A stretch of DNA of 64,000 bases from Leptodactylus fallax (GCA_947044405.1 CAMRHE010000115.1:4836001-4900000), one strand, 5' to 3'. Shown: positions 54,259-64,000, counted from the first letter of the stretch. The notes: a model not told the origin generated them from the sequence alone. Numbers and translations are program-made.

Positions 54259-55609
54259 AGCAAGGGTCCCTGCCTCTATGGGTTACAACAAAGTGCAAAA
54301 CCGGAGTTCACAGGTTACTAATGAAGCCAAAATAAGCAGGGAAACAGGAGTCATGTGTAGCAGAGCCAAGTTAATCCAGGAATAGTAGAGCAAGCTGTGT
54401 AGACAAAACCAAACCAGACATTCCGATAATTATCTATAGCAACGGAATCCAACTTTACAATTCAGAAATGTAGCTGGCTATCTGCCATATATAAAGGACT
54501 TGGATTCTGATTTTAGATATAACTAACATCAGTTTTATGGTCTTAGTTATAGTAAATCTGGTGGGCTGAGGTATCCTTGCACTTCACCTCTCTTCACACA
54601 CTTTCTTAAAAAGTGGTATGACAAGCAAGGTGCAGAGACTACAAAGTGTCACATCTTTGGTGCAAATCGAGTCCATGCATCAAAGATGCACTACTGCCAT
54701 GCCTGGTTTCTGGTGCAGATAAATTAGTAAATTCCCACCTCCCATAGTGTCTTCATAGTCTATAGACACAGTTCACATTTCCAAAGAAAGGTCTGGAAAA
54801 GTCAGAGTAAAGTCACTGGTTAGTACAGAAGGTAAATTATCCATGACAGGCAGTAAACTAAGAGCACAAGAGATCTAAATAACTTATCTAGCATTAGTAA
54901 TATTATGGTCGGGAAGAATAACTTCGTAACACAGCAGACCCTGGAGGCTGCTCTATGTGCTGCCTATGGCTCCATAGTACAGAGCCAAGAACTCTGTGTG
55001 CCTCCATACAGCCTGGTTCTGGTAGTTCTTATGCATTTCTACTTTAAACAAACTTAGCCCAACAATATGATTGTATTTATTTCTGGTAAATGACTTCATA
55101 ATGTGCAGGCACAACACTGTGACAGCGATGATTTCATGAGATTCAGCACATAGAGCTTCCTAATAAATGTTATTAAAGAACTCTTTCTATATAGCTCCAT
55201 GTTATGCAAAAAGGCAAGCACAGCAGCATGCTAGGTGAAAAAAAAAGATCATGAGAAGTGTCATGCTGAAGTCGGAGCATTGTATTTCTCAGTGTAATGA
55301 AGTGATTAAGCGTGCCAATGCTTTGAGTCAGTCTAATGAGGATGGTTGTGACGCACCAAACTTTAAGAACCTATTGTATTGTGAAGAGGACAGAAGTGCA
55401 TAGATTATCACAGTGACAAACTGCAAGCTGGTAATCATAGCTTAGGCATGATAATTGAGTAATGATAACTCTAGCAATGTATAATTTGTATCTAGAAATT
55501 GATTTGCCATTCCAAATACAACGTTATTATTTTCATTTGCGCTTCGTTTTCTCTATGTATTATTATTCTTAATTTGTTTCTTTTCTTTTTCTCCTGTTTC
55601 CATTTTCAG
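54259..55609. other. Intronic or intergenic sequence
   Basis: Repeat-like segment around 54560-54740 (GGTGCAGATAAATTAGTAAA). Otherwise no feature. Ends in a pyrimidine-rich tract before the candidate exon. Confidence 0.35.
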
Positions 55610-55840
55610 TATTACCATCTGAACGCCCACGCCCCTCGCATCCATGTGTGCTGGGCAGATGGAATGCTGGAAAAAACAGACATTTAAAATGTATTTAAGA
55701 GCAGCGAAAATAAACAATCGCTGGAAGCGGAAGACCTGGGGGTGTGCATATCGAGTGGGAACGAGGGGTCAGAACAAGAAGCTGGCAGGACACACCAAGA
55801 ATACGTTGATAGTGCTTTGATACAACGTCATGAATAAACA
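55610..55840 (+). CDS. Candidate terminal exon of an unidentified host gene
   Basis: A strong acceptor-like tract (TTTTTCTCCTGTTTCCATTTTCAG, ends at 55609) precedes a 25-codon open stretch reading YYHLNAHAPRIHVCWADG and ending at TAA 55685-55687. The stretch is GC-rich against AT-rich surroundings. About 145 bp further on is AATAAA (55833-55838). Acceptor, short coding piece, 3' UTR and poly(A) signal fit a last exon on the plus strand. The reading phase is assumed. I do not recognise the protein end, and the upstream exons are not visible in the window. A chance combination cannot be excluded. Confidence 0.4.
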
Positions 55841-56734
55841 TTACTTTATGGGAAGCAACAGCACCGAATGGTTATGTTTGTTTTTTTGGATATCATTCTC
55901 CAATCATTTAACACATGACGTTCTGGCAGGATAGTTGGAATTTTGGGTGCAGCTTAAAAATGATACAAAGATCCGGCATATATACAACATGGACAGTGAT
56001 CTTACCTGAAGTATATACCATGTGGACATATTTTAATGGTGGTCTCTTCAGCGCAGGATATTGTTCCATCTCATCCCACAGATGGGCTGTATTAAGAGCT
56101 AATTAATAGGGAGATTACTGCATTATGATAAATTCACTGCCTTGTTCCAAAAATCATTGTAGAAAATACTAACATTATGGCATTCCTATACCAACTGGAA
56201 AATCCGCCCTGTAATATTGAAATGTTCTCCTGCCATTACTAAATTATGCAAAAACATGTGCAAGCTATAATAATTAAAGGTTATAAAATATGTTATGTTT
56301 CAGGTTGTCTAATAACCAATGGCTGCAATGGAAATTTAAAGGATTTTGGAGTTGAGATTGATGATACTAGAAATGTGAATTATGGAATATGCTGGCTTCC
56401 TGCAGCTGCCACTAGAAGGAGCTATTTTATTTTTGAATTCAATGTGTAAACAGTATTTAGCAAGCAACTCTTAGTGGTGGCTGTAGGGGGCAGAATGTTT
56501 TATTAATTATTTGTTATTATTACAATAATAATTATTATAATATATTTTTAATATTATTATTATTTTTATTTTATTTTTTTATGTATGCTTTTGCTCGGGA
56601 AATTGGTGCTCCTTAACAAAACATAGATTAGGCCATTATAAGAATGTATTAATAAGTTTATGACCTCAGAATTTTGGACTAAGTTCCATTAGTTAAAAAA
56701 ATAAATAAATTGCAGGGTATACATTTACTTTAAA
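55841..56734. other. AT-rich sequence without assigned feature
   Basis: Includes an A/T simple stretch near 56505-56580. No gene supported. Confidence 0.4.
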
Positions 56735-56870
56735 AAGATGGATTAGGCTTAATAATTTATTACCTAGTCTTAGGATAGGTCGTCAATTGATTGGCAAGGG
56801 TCCAACACCTGGGGCCTACCCAATCAGCTGTTTGAAGAAGGCTGCAGCATTCAGGTGAGTGCTGCAGCTT
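56735..56870. repeat. TTTTCTG/CCTATCC repeat, copy 2
   Basis: Contains TAGTCTTAGGATAGGTCGTC and AAGGGTCCAACACCTGGGGC, matching the shared core of copies 1 and 3. It joins the SINE directly. Confidence 0.6.
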
Positions 56871-56875
56871 CTTTT

Positions 56876-57087
56876 ATTTATTATGCTTACTTATATAGCA
56901 CCATCATATTCCGCAGCACTTTACAGATATTGACAGTCACTGTCCCATATAGGGCTCACAATCTACATTCCCTATCAGTATGTCTTTGGAGTGTGGAAGG
57001 AAACCCACGCAAACACAGGGAGAACATATAAACTCCTTGCAGATGTTGTCCTTGGCAAGGCAGCAGTGCTAACCACTGAGCCACTGT
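56876..57087 (-). repeat. tRNA-derived SINE
   Basis: Minus strand begins ACAGTGGCTCAGTGGTTAGC (tRNA-like A-box region), then a body with CAACATCTGCAAGGAGTTTA, GTTTGCGTGGGTTTCC and CACACTCCAAAGACATAC, and a 3' module AAAGTGCTGCGGAATATG that it shares with 8185-8360. The B-box region is partly deleted. RNA polymerase III promoter is therefore incomplete. Confidence 0.8.
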
Positions 57088-57564
57088 GTAGTATCATACA
57101 TTTGCATAGCTGTGCTTGGTGTTGCAGTTTAGCATATTCACTTGAATAGGACTGAGATGCATATAGGTCATGTAACTGATATACGTGATGGTTTGTGAAG
57201 AGGAAGCGGCACTCAGGGAGTGCCACTGGCACTTCAGACTTCTGATCCATGGGGGACTTGGATGTCAGACTCCCGCTGATCTTCAACTGAAGGAACAAAG
57301 CCTGCATATAATGCCCTAAGTCAGCAATTATTGGTTTCTACTATGGTACCCTATAGTCTGCAATTATTGACTATACACTATTGTACATGATCTAAAGATG
57401 ATATAATAGTGTGATCTTCTTCTGTACTGTATTTCCCAGGGTTTTCCAGTATGGCTGACAGCAGTACCTGAGTGACATTTTTAATGAGCTCATGTACATT
57501 CATATTAAGCTGGCATTATCTAATGCTCACATGGTCCATCATTTGGTGTAAGTAGATCTCATAT

Positions 57565-57690
57565 TAAAATGCTTTTCTGGTTAAAAATATTGACAACCTA
57601 TCCTTAGGATGGGTTATTAATATTGGATCAATCTGAATCCAACATCTGGCACCAACACCAATCTGTGGTTCGCAACAATCACCAACACTG
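57565..57690. repeat. TTTTCTG/CCTATCC repeat, copy 3
   Basis: Contains TTTTCTGGTTAAAAATATTG and CAACCTATCCTTAGGATGGG, the best preserved version of the core shared with 38371 and 56735. Confidence 0.65.
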
Positions 57691-58844
57691 GAACGTACAC
57701 TGAATAGACCTAGAACCACAGCACTTTTCTCTGTTCTCTATATACAGCCCCAGCCAAATCACTGCAGCTCAGGTCCCATTGAAGGTCCCTACACAGTGGA
57801 CAGTGCTCCATTCTCTGTATTATAGTTGTGGCACCAGCAGCAGCTGGGGTACCTAGAAAATGCATTGAAGGATGTGGTAGACCAGTAGCAGCACATCACA
57901 GTAAGTTTTAAGGCCACAAAATTGTCAATTTAATCATAAATTTATAGGAAGAATAACAGAGGAACAGTACAACATATACGTATAAGAAAAAGTGTTATAA
58001 AATTGACATTTTACGAAGAATGGACATATTTATTAAAATATACATGTAGGGGGTGGTGACAAGTCCTCTTTAAGATGAGCAGCTTTCCTTACTAAATAGT
58101 ATTATAAGCTTACAAATGGATATCTTTTATAAAGAAAAGAAGACCCTGCCCTAGTCATGATAAATAGGATTCAAGTTGCAATTCAAGTACGTACATGAAA
58201 ATATACTAAGTTACTTTTTCCGTGGTTGACCTTGATATATGGTATATTGTAAACTTAAAAATTCAACGTGCATACAGTTTCTCCAATGACACATTTTCAT
58301 CATTTATGGTAATCTGGAAGATTTCTCTGAAATAATTCTCATCATAAAATAGGTATTAAAAGAAATAGTGTTATCAGCAGAAAAAATGAACTTGATGCCA
58401 CAGATATTAATTGGCAAGGCGTGTGTGATGGATAATAATACTTCGACTTAATATATAGCTATAGCACTTAAGAAGTTCAGAATATAAGGAGAAAACTGAT
58501 AATTTTCCAATATTAAATGATATCTTATTCATGTATTCAAAGTGAATATCTGAAGCAAAGGTGCCATATGGGTGTGATCAGAACTTTAATGCTTTGTTTG
58601 ACCTGACATTTGCTATATGGGAGGGTCGGGTTTGATCTGTAGTGAATAATAATCCATCAAATGAATAATAATACATAAAGATTGGTTAGGATGGGTTAGT
58701 TTCCCCCTAGTGGTGGCTGTTTGCTGCCAGTATTTTATGCTTAGCAAATTTAGCACCAACTTCCCTAAAGATGTATCATACAATAAATCAGCACAGAGAG
58801 TTATATCTCCCCTTAGGATGTGTTCAGATCTTGTGATCTCTACT
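57691..58844. other. AT-rich sequence without assigned feature
   Basis: No supported exon or repeat pair. Confidence 0.4.
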
Positions 58845-58872
58845 GATCTCTTAAGGATAGGTCATCAATATG
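58845..58872. repeat. TTTTCTG/CCTATCC repeat, copy 4 (fragment)
   Basis: TTAAGGATAGGTCATCAATA matches the core of the other copies and is cut by the Tc1-like insertion at the TA 58873-58874. Confidence 0.5.
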
Positions 58873-59181
58873 TACAGTACAGACCAAAAGTTTGGACACA
58901 CCTTCTCATTCCAAGAGTTTTCTGTATTTTCATGACTATAAAAATTGTAGATTCACACTGAAGGCATCAAAACTATGAATTAACACATGTGGAATTATAT
59001 ACTTAACAAAAAAATGTGAAACAACTGAAAATATGTCTTATATTCTAGGTTCTTCAAAGTAGCCACCTTTTGCTTTGATTACTGCTTTGCACACTCTTGG
59101 CATTCTCTTGATGAGCTTCAAGAAGTAGTCATCTGAAATGGTTTTCACTTCACAGGTGTGCCCTGTCAGGTTTAATAAGTG

Positions 59182-59869
59182 TACTTCAAAACAAAAATAA
59201 AAACAACGCCGAGAGGCACATAGCGTAATATTGCTTAAAAAATAGGTTGTACATAGATAATTGTGTTGAGAACAGGAGGTAGTCAAATGATTGGAGAAAC
59301 AACAAGGATCATCCACTGAAAGTAGGGTGGAAAGCCACTAAGTAACACAAAAGCACTGGTCTATATTATAGTGAGTGTTCAACTGACTGGGTCTGATGGT
59401 AAAGAGTACCCCTTCAATTGGTGATCTCACAACCAAGATAGTTAGATATTATGGATATTTGTATAGGTGGGTTCTCACCTTTTCAAGTTGTGCTGGCCCA
59501 CAACTAACACAGTGGATGGATCCAGAGTATGTTTTGGTATATGTGAGCTGCGGAACCTCTAGGCGTCAGAATCTCCTGGATCCAGACGGTATACAGGTAA
59601 TGGATTGGTAGGAGAATCTCCCAAAAAATGAGGTGTGGGGACCGCACTTCACCAAAGATGCTTTATTATACTCAAATAACACAATGAGTTTCGGGGAAAT
59701 CAGATCCCCTTTATCAAGTGTACAAGAGACAGCCTGAGGAGGTAGGCTGTGAGATCTGAAGTTTCAACAACACAATAACTCGTTGTGTTATTTGAGTATA
59801 ATAAAGCATCTTTGGTGAAGCGTGGTCCCCACACCTCATTTTTTGGGAGATTCTCCTACCAATCCATTA
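59182..59869. mobile_element. Retroposon nested in the Tc1 element (15-bp TSD)
   Basis: Perfect 15-bp duplication CAGGTTTAATAAGTG at 59167-59181 and 59870-59884. Within it, about 59598-59690 and 59775-59868 form an inverted repeat (GGATTGGTAGGAGAATCTCC and complement; ACAATGAGTTTCGG/CGTTGTGTTATTTGAG). The long target duplication points to LINE-type target-primed reverse transcription. No coding frame, so it is probably a SINE-like or processed sequence. Confidence 0.75.
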
Positions 59870-59991
59870 CAGGTTTAATAAGTGGGATTTCTTGCCTTAT
59901 AAATGGGGTTGGGACCAACAGTTGTGTTGTTCAGAAGTCAGGTGGATACACAGCTGATAGTCCTACTGAATGGAGTGTTAGAATTTGTATT

Positions 59992-61032
59992 ATGGCAAGA
60001 AAAAAGCAGCTAAGTAAAGAAAAACAAGTGGCCATCATTACTTTAAGAAATGAAGGTCAGTCAGTCCGAAAAATTGGGAAAACTTTGAAAGTGTCCCCAA
60101 GTGCAGTGGCCAAAACCATCAAGCGCTACAAAGAAACTGGCTCACATGAGGACCACCCCAGGAAAGGAAGACCAAGAGTCACCTCTGCTGCGGAGGATAA
60201 GTTCATCCGAGTCACCAGCCTCAGAAATTGCAGGTTAACAGCAGCTCAGATTAGAGACCAGGTCAATGCCACACAGAGTTCTAGCAGCAGACACATCTCT
60301 ACAACAACTGTTAAGAGGAGACTGTGTGCAGCAGGCCTTCATGGTAAAATAGCTGCTAGGAAACCACTGCTAAGGACAGGCAACAAGCAGAAGAGACTTG
60401 TTTGGGCTAAAGAACACAAGGAATGGACATTAGACCTGTGGAAATCTGTGCTTTGGTCTGATGAGTCCAAATTTGAGATCTTTGGTTCCAACCACCGTGT
60501 CTTTGTGCGACGCAGAAAAGGTGAACGAATGGACTCTACATGCCTGGTTCCCACCGTGAAGCATGGAGGAGGAGGTGTGATGGTGTGGGGGTGCTTTACT
60601 GGTGACACTGTTGGGGATTTATTCAAAATTGAAGGAATACTGAACCAGCATGGTTTCCACAGCATCTTGAAGCGGCATGCTATTCCATCCAGTTTGCGTT
60701 TAGTTGGACCATCATTTATTTTTCAACAGGAGAATGACCCCAAACACACCTCCAGACTGTGTAAGGGCTATTTGACCAAAAAGGAGAGTGATGGGGTGCT
60801 ACGCCAGATGACCTGGCCTCCACAGTCACCAGACCTGAACCCAATCGAGATGATTTGGGGTGAGCTGGACCGCAGAGTGAAGGCAAAAGAGCCAACAAGT
60901 GCTAAGCATCTCTGGGAACTCCTTCAAGACTGCTGGAAGACCATTTCAGGTGACTACCTCTTGAAGCTCATCAAGAGAATGCCAAGAGTGTGCAAAGCAG
61001 TAATCAAAGCAAAAGGTGGCTACTTTGAATAA
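59992..61032 (+). CDS. Tc1/mariner transposase (DX38E), open but with an altered catalytic residue
   Basis: 346 aa from ATG 59992 (MARKKQLSKEKQVAIITL); the longer frame upstream is retroposon and leader. Two helix-turn-helix parts lie at residues 1-120 (QSVRKIGKTLKVSPSAVAKT; RRLCAAGLHG), with an AT-hook-like HPRKGRPRVTS between them. The catalytic domain has Asp157 (LWSDESKFE), then QQENDPKHTS, where the second catalytic position (residue 247) is Glu (GAG) instead of the family Asp, and Glu286 ([11 protein letters not shown]). From 247 to 286 there are 38 residues between, as reported for the Intruder (DD38E) family. No stop or frameshift. It cuts and pastes at TA. Asp-to-Glu at this position usually cripples DDE enzymes, so this copy is probably inactive. 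Confidence 0.9.
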   Translation: MARKKQLSKEKQVAIITLRNEGQSVRKIGKTLKVSPSAVAKTIKRYKETGSHEDHPRKGRPRVTSAAEDKFIRVTSLRNCRLTAAQIRDQVNATQSSSSRHISTTTVKRRLCAAGLHGKIAARKPLLRTGNKQKRLVWAKEHKEWTLDLWKSVLWSDESKFEIFGSNHRVFVRRRKGERMDSTCLVPTVKHGGGGVMVWGCFTGDTVGDLFKIEGILNQHGFHSILKRHAIPSSLRLVGPSFIFQQENDPKHTSRLCKGYLTKKESDGVLRQMTWPPQSPDLNPIEMIWGELDRRVKAKEPTSAKHLWELLQDCWKTISGDYLLKLIKRMPRVCKAVIKAKGGYFE

Positions 61033-61213
61033 CCTAGAATATAAGACATATTTTCAGTTGTTTCACAATTTTTGTTAAGTATATAATTCCACATGTGTTA
61101 ATTCATAGTTTTGATGCCTTCAGTGTGAATCTACAATTTTTATAGTCATGAAAATACAGAAAACTCTTGGAATGAGAAGGTGTGTCCAAACTTTTGGTCT
61201 GTACTGTATGCCC

Positions 61214-61452
61214 TGGAAAACCCCTGGCTAAAGCACCATGTTGCAGAAACGCAGCTTTTTTTGTTACAAATTTTACCGTAATTTTTTGTGCCAAAGCCAT
61301 GAGTAGATTGAGCAGAAGGGAGAAGTATAAGAACTTCCTATATATTTCCCATTCCTTTTCAAGCCACTCTTGACTTAGGCTCAAAAAAACACAGCAAAAT
61401 CTGCAACATAAAAAAGCTGCTTTTTTGCAACCTGGGGCCACATCCTTAAGGC
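61214..61452. repeat. Palindromic frog-type MITE, copy 4
   Basis: Left GGCTAAAGCACCATGTTGCA with AACGCAGCTTTTTTTGTTAC, right AAAGCTGCTTTTTTGCAACC and GGGGCCACATCC. The two arms are near complements, with CCAAAGCCATGAG / CTTGACTTAGGCTC in the middle. Closest to copy 3. Confidence 0.75.
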
Positions 61453-61796
61453 AAACCCTCCAAGATTCGTTTTGTTTAGGTTGGCTCGGGTCCCTGATTT
61501 GTTTTGGGTTGAACAAGTTTGGATATAACCAGAAGTAGAATTATTATACTCCCTGCTTGTTATATTCAGTAGACTAACTTAACCAAAGCCGTAAATGTTG
61601 ACCATAAGAAAAAATAAATGTTTCAAAGGCCCAGAAGCCCCATAGTAAAACAATGAAAGGCAACAATCCATTGAAATGTAAACATATTTAGGGGTTCATG
61701 CTAAGATTTCATTGTGAGAAGGCAACCCACTTTACTACTGTCCCATAAGAATTACTAAAAACATACACAAAACATAATGATAAGGCAGACTTTATA

Positions 61797-63411
61797 CAGT
61801 GCCTTGCGAAAGTATTCGGCCACCTTGAACTTTTCAACCTTTTGTCACATTTCAGGCTTCAAAAATAAGGATATAAAGTTTTAATTTTTTGGTGAAGAAT
61901 CAACAACAAGTGGGACATAATTGTTAAGTGGAACGAAATTTATTGGTTATTTTAAACTTTTGTAAAAAATAAAAAACTGAAAAGTGGGGCGTGCAATATT
62001 ATTCGGCCCCTTTACTTTCAGTGCAGCAAACTCACTCCAGAAGTTCAGTGAGGATCTCTGAATGATCCAATGTTGTCCTAAACGACTGACGATGATAAAT
62101 ATAATCCACCTGTGTGTAATCAAGTCTCCGTATAAATGCACCTGCTCTGTGATAGTCTCAGGGTTCTGTTTAAAGTTCAGAGAGCATCATGAAGACCAAG
62201 GAACACACCAGGCAGGTCCGTGATACTGTTGTGGAGAAGTTTAAAGCCGGATTTGGGTACAAAAAGATTTCCCAAACTTTAAACATCCCAAGGAGCACTG
62301 TGCAAGCCATCATATTAAAATGGAAGGAGTATCAGACCACTGCAAATCTACCAAGACCTGGCCGTCCCTCTAAACTTTCATCTCAAACAAGGAGAAGTCT
62401 GATCAGAGATGCAGCCAAGAGGCCCATGATCACTCTGGATGAACTGCAGAGATCTACAGCTGAGGTGGGAGAGTCTGTCCATAGGACAACAATCAGTCGT
62501 ACACTGCACAAATCTGGCCTTTATGGAAGAGTGGCAAGAAGAAAGCCATTTCTCAAAGATATCCATAAAAAATCTTGTTTAAAGTTTGCCACAAGCCACC
62601 TGGGAGACACACCAAACATGTGGAAGAAGGTGCTCTGGTCACATGAAACCAAAATTGAACTTTTTGGCCACAATGCAAAACAATATGTTTGGCGTAAAAG
62701 CAACACAGCTCATCACCATGAACACACCATCTCCACTGTCAAACATGGTGGTGGCAGCATCATGGTTTGGGCCTGCTTTTCTTCAGCAGGGACAGGGAAG
62801 ATGGTAAAAATTGATGGGAAGATGGATGGAGCCAAATACAGGACCATTCTGGAGGAAAACCTGTTGGAGTCTGCAAAAGACCTGAGACTGGGACGGAGAT
62901 TTATCTTCCAATAAGACAATGATCCCAAACATAAAGCAAAATCTACAATGGAATGGTTCACAAATAAACGTATCCAGGTGTTAGAATGGCCAAGTCAAAG
63001 TCCAGACCTGAATCCAATCGAGAATCTGTGGAAAGAGCTGAAAACTGCTGTTCACAAACGCTCTCCATCCAACCTCACAGAGATCCAGCTCTTTTCCAAG
63101 GAAGAATGGGCAAAAATTTCAGTCTTTCGATGTGCAAAACTGATAGAGACATACCCCAAGCGACTTGCAGCTGTAATCACAGCAAAAGGTGGCGCTACAA
63201 AGTATTAACTTAAGGGGGCTGAATAATTTGGCACACCCAACTTTTCAGTTTTTTATTTTTTACAAAAGTTTAAAATATCAAATAAATTTGTGTCCCACTT
63301 GTTGTTGATTCTTCACCCAAAAATTGAAATTTTATATCCTTATGTTTGAAGCCTGAAATGTGGCAAAAGGTTGAAAAGTTCAAGGGGGCCGAATACTTTC
63401 GCAAGGCACTG
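61797..63411 (+). mobile_element. Tc1-like element with DX34E spacing
   Basis: Ends CAGTGCCTTGCGAAAGTATT and its complement, flanked by TA (61795-61796, 63412-63413). Inverted repeats of about 220 bp, 1615 bp in all, with one transposase gene on the plus strand. It is structurally complete. Confidence 0.93.
62189..63208 (+). pseudogene. Tc1-like transposase (DX34E), two key changes
   Basis: From ATG 62189 (MKTKEHTRQVRDTVVEKF) through the paired-like helix-turn-helix (GYKKISQTLNIPRSTVQAI), PRPGRPSKLS hook and second HTH. In the catalytic domain the first Asp of the usual LWSDET motif is His (LWSHETKIELFG). Translation stops at TAA 62912-62914, immediately before the second catalytic Asp (DNDPKHKAK). 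The same frame then continues uninterrupted through [14 protein letters not shown] to TAA at 63206-63208, with 34 residues between Asp and Glu. Apart from these two changes the 339-codon frame is clean, so inactivation is recent relative to general decay. Confidence 0.9.
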
Positions 63412-63450
63412 TATATCATCTCAATTCATATGTGGACCCATAGACATTCA

Positions 63451-63609
63451 GGCAGATTTATTAAAATGCAATCTGTCTTATTTGCCCATAGCAACCTACT
63501 CTAATACAGTTTTTATTTTTAGGAGCACAACACAAACTAAAAGCTCTGCCATGGTTGCTATGGGCAACTAAGACAATTTTGCTTTTAGACGGGTTTAATA
63601 AATCTGCCC
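63451..63609. repeat. MITE with GGCAGATTTATTAA ends
   Basis: GGCAGATTTATTAAAATGC with TTTGCCCATAGCAAC on the left; GTTGCTATGGGCAACT with TTTAATAAATCTGCC on the right. The arms are near-perfect complements around a 50-bp centre. A common frog repeat. Confidence 0.8.
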
Positions 63610-63879
63610 CATTATTTACTTACTTGTCATATGTACTTCTATAGTAACTATAGATGATTTTTTTTTTTTTAATGGCTAAAAACCTAAGAAGATGTACCAA
63701 TCCTTAATTGGAAGCTAAATTAAAAGCAAATTTCTGCTAAGTAAAGTACAAGTATTCTCAATTTCCTGCAATGGCAATTTCAAATATTATCCCGACATGC
63801 AAACCCTTGACAGGCTGTAATTCATATTATAACCGGTGGGTGGCCACACACAGAAACACATACATACCTATATACAGTG
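63610..63879. other. Sequence without assigned feature
   Basis: Short AT-rich stretch with no feature. Confidence 0.4.
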
Positions 63880-64000
63880 GAGTAAGTACCGCTGCAGCAG
63901 CCATAGCAGCTGCCACAGGGCCTGCGACCTTAGGAGTAGCAGTAGGCAGGAGAGGTGAGTAGCACTGGTTTTTATGTTTGCCACCTGCCCTGGGCCTTCA
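63880..64000. repeat. Second copy of the hairpin-rich repeat (cut by window end)
   Basis: AGTAAGTACCGCTGCAGCAG and GCAGCTGCCACAGGGCC align with 611-660. The window ends before the complementary arm. Confidence 0.55.

Larger units (their letters stand above)
58875..61206 (+). mobile_element. Tc1/mariner element with DX38E spacing
   Basis: Ends CAGTACAGACCAAAAGTTTG and its complement, each flanked by TA (58873-58874, 61207-61208). The inverted repeats run about 260 bp and extend into the coding end of the transposase: the left copy repeats its last ~30 codons in inverse orientation (about 59040-59135). A 688-bp retroposon is nested at 59182-59869. Removing it would leave an element of about 1.6 kb, normal for Tc1. 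Confidence 0.92.

Noticed and set aside
59785..59991. N-terminal extension of the DX38E transposase
   Set aside because: Not a normal ATG start, and the sequence is nested retroposon and leader rather than transposase.

Overview
The window reads as repeat-dense nuclear DNA of an anuran amphibian (frog or toad). No prokaryotic signal is present. The call rests on the mobile-element mix: T2/Kolobok-like MITEs with TTAA targets, several Tc1/mariner families, an L1-clade LINE, Ty3/gypsy elements with PNMA-like Gag, a Ngaro-type tyrosine-recombinase retrotransposon with an SGNH hydrolase, a piggyBac derivative, and short palindromic repeats typical of frog genomes. Host sequence is sparse: one small orphan single-exon gene or pseudogene near 9.4-10.1 kb and one candidate terminal exon near 55.6 kb.

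Layout. 0.6-2.0 kb: hairpin-rich repeat and a 31-bp minisatellite split by a MITE. 2.2-3.0 kb: T2-like MITE. 3.1-6.2 kb: minus-strand 3' half of an L1-like LINE, its RT domain split by a T2-like MITE. 6.2-8.4 kb: LTR fragment with a gag-like start, a tRNA(Phe)-like sequence, and a TIR element carrying a minisatellite with an internally inverted block. 8.4-8.8 kb: 90-bp tandem repeat. 9.1-10.2 kb: orphan gene with CRE-like upstream sites. 10.3-11.3 kb: two palindromic MITEs. 12.1-19.5 kb: a complete Ty3/gypsy element with near-identical 1-kb LTRs and one open Gag-Pol frame. 20.0-22.7 kb: minus-strand 5' half of an L1-like LINE. 23.6-29.4 kb: Ngaro-like element, minus strand. 32.2-33.4 kb: Tc1-like element with DX37E spacing. 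34.6-37.6 kb: Tc1-like fragment split by a 2.3-kb composite insertion. 39.5-46.6 kb: second, degraded Ty3/gypsy element. 48.7-49.9 kb: internally deleted piggyBac. 50-58.8 kb: the most gene-like and least repetitive stretch, with the candidate exon. 58.9-61.2 kb: Tc1-like element with DX38E spacing and an open transposase but an altered catalytic residue. 61.8-63.4 kb: DX34E Tc1 element broken at two key positions. The same dispersed repeat occurs near both window ends.

Four homopolymer slabs (23.1-23.6, 29.4-30.2, 39.4-39.5, 46.6-46.9 kb) lie exactly at the edges of the Ngaro and second gypsy elements. They look like poor consensus or gap filling, not biology. Several frameshifts in those elements fall in homopolymer runs, so some pseudogene calls may be sequencing errors.

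The strongest biological signals are the young, apparently coding-complete PNMA-Gag gypsy element, the Ngaro element with its full hydrolase catalytic set, the inverted block in the 7-kb minisatellite, and the coexistence of three Tc1/mariner catalytic spacings.
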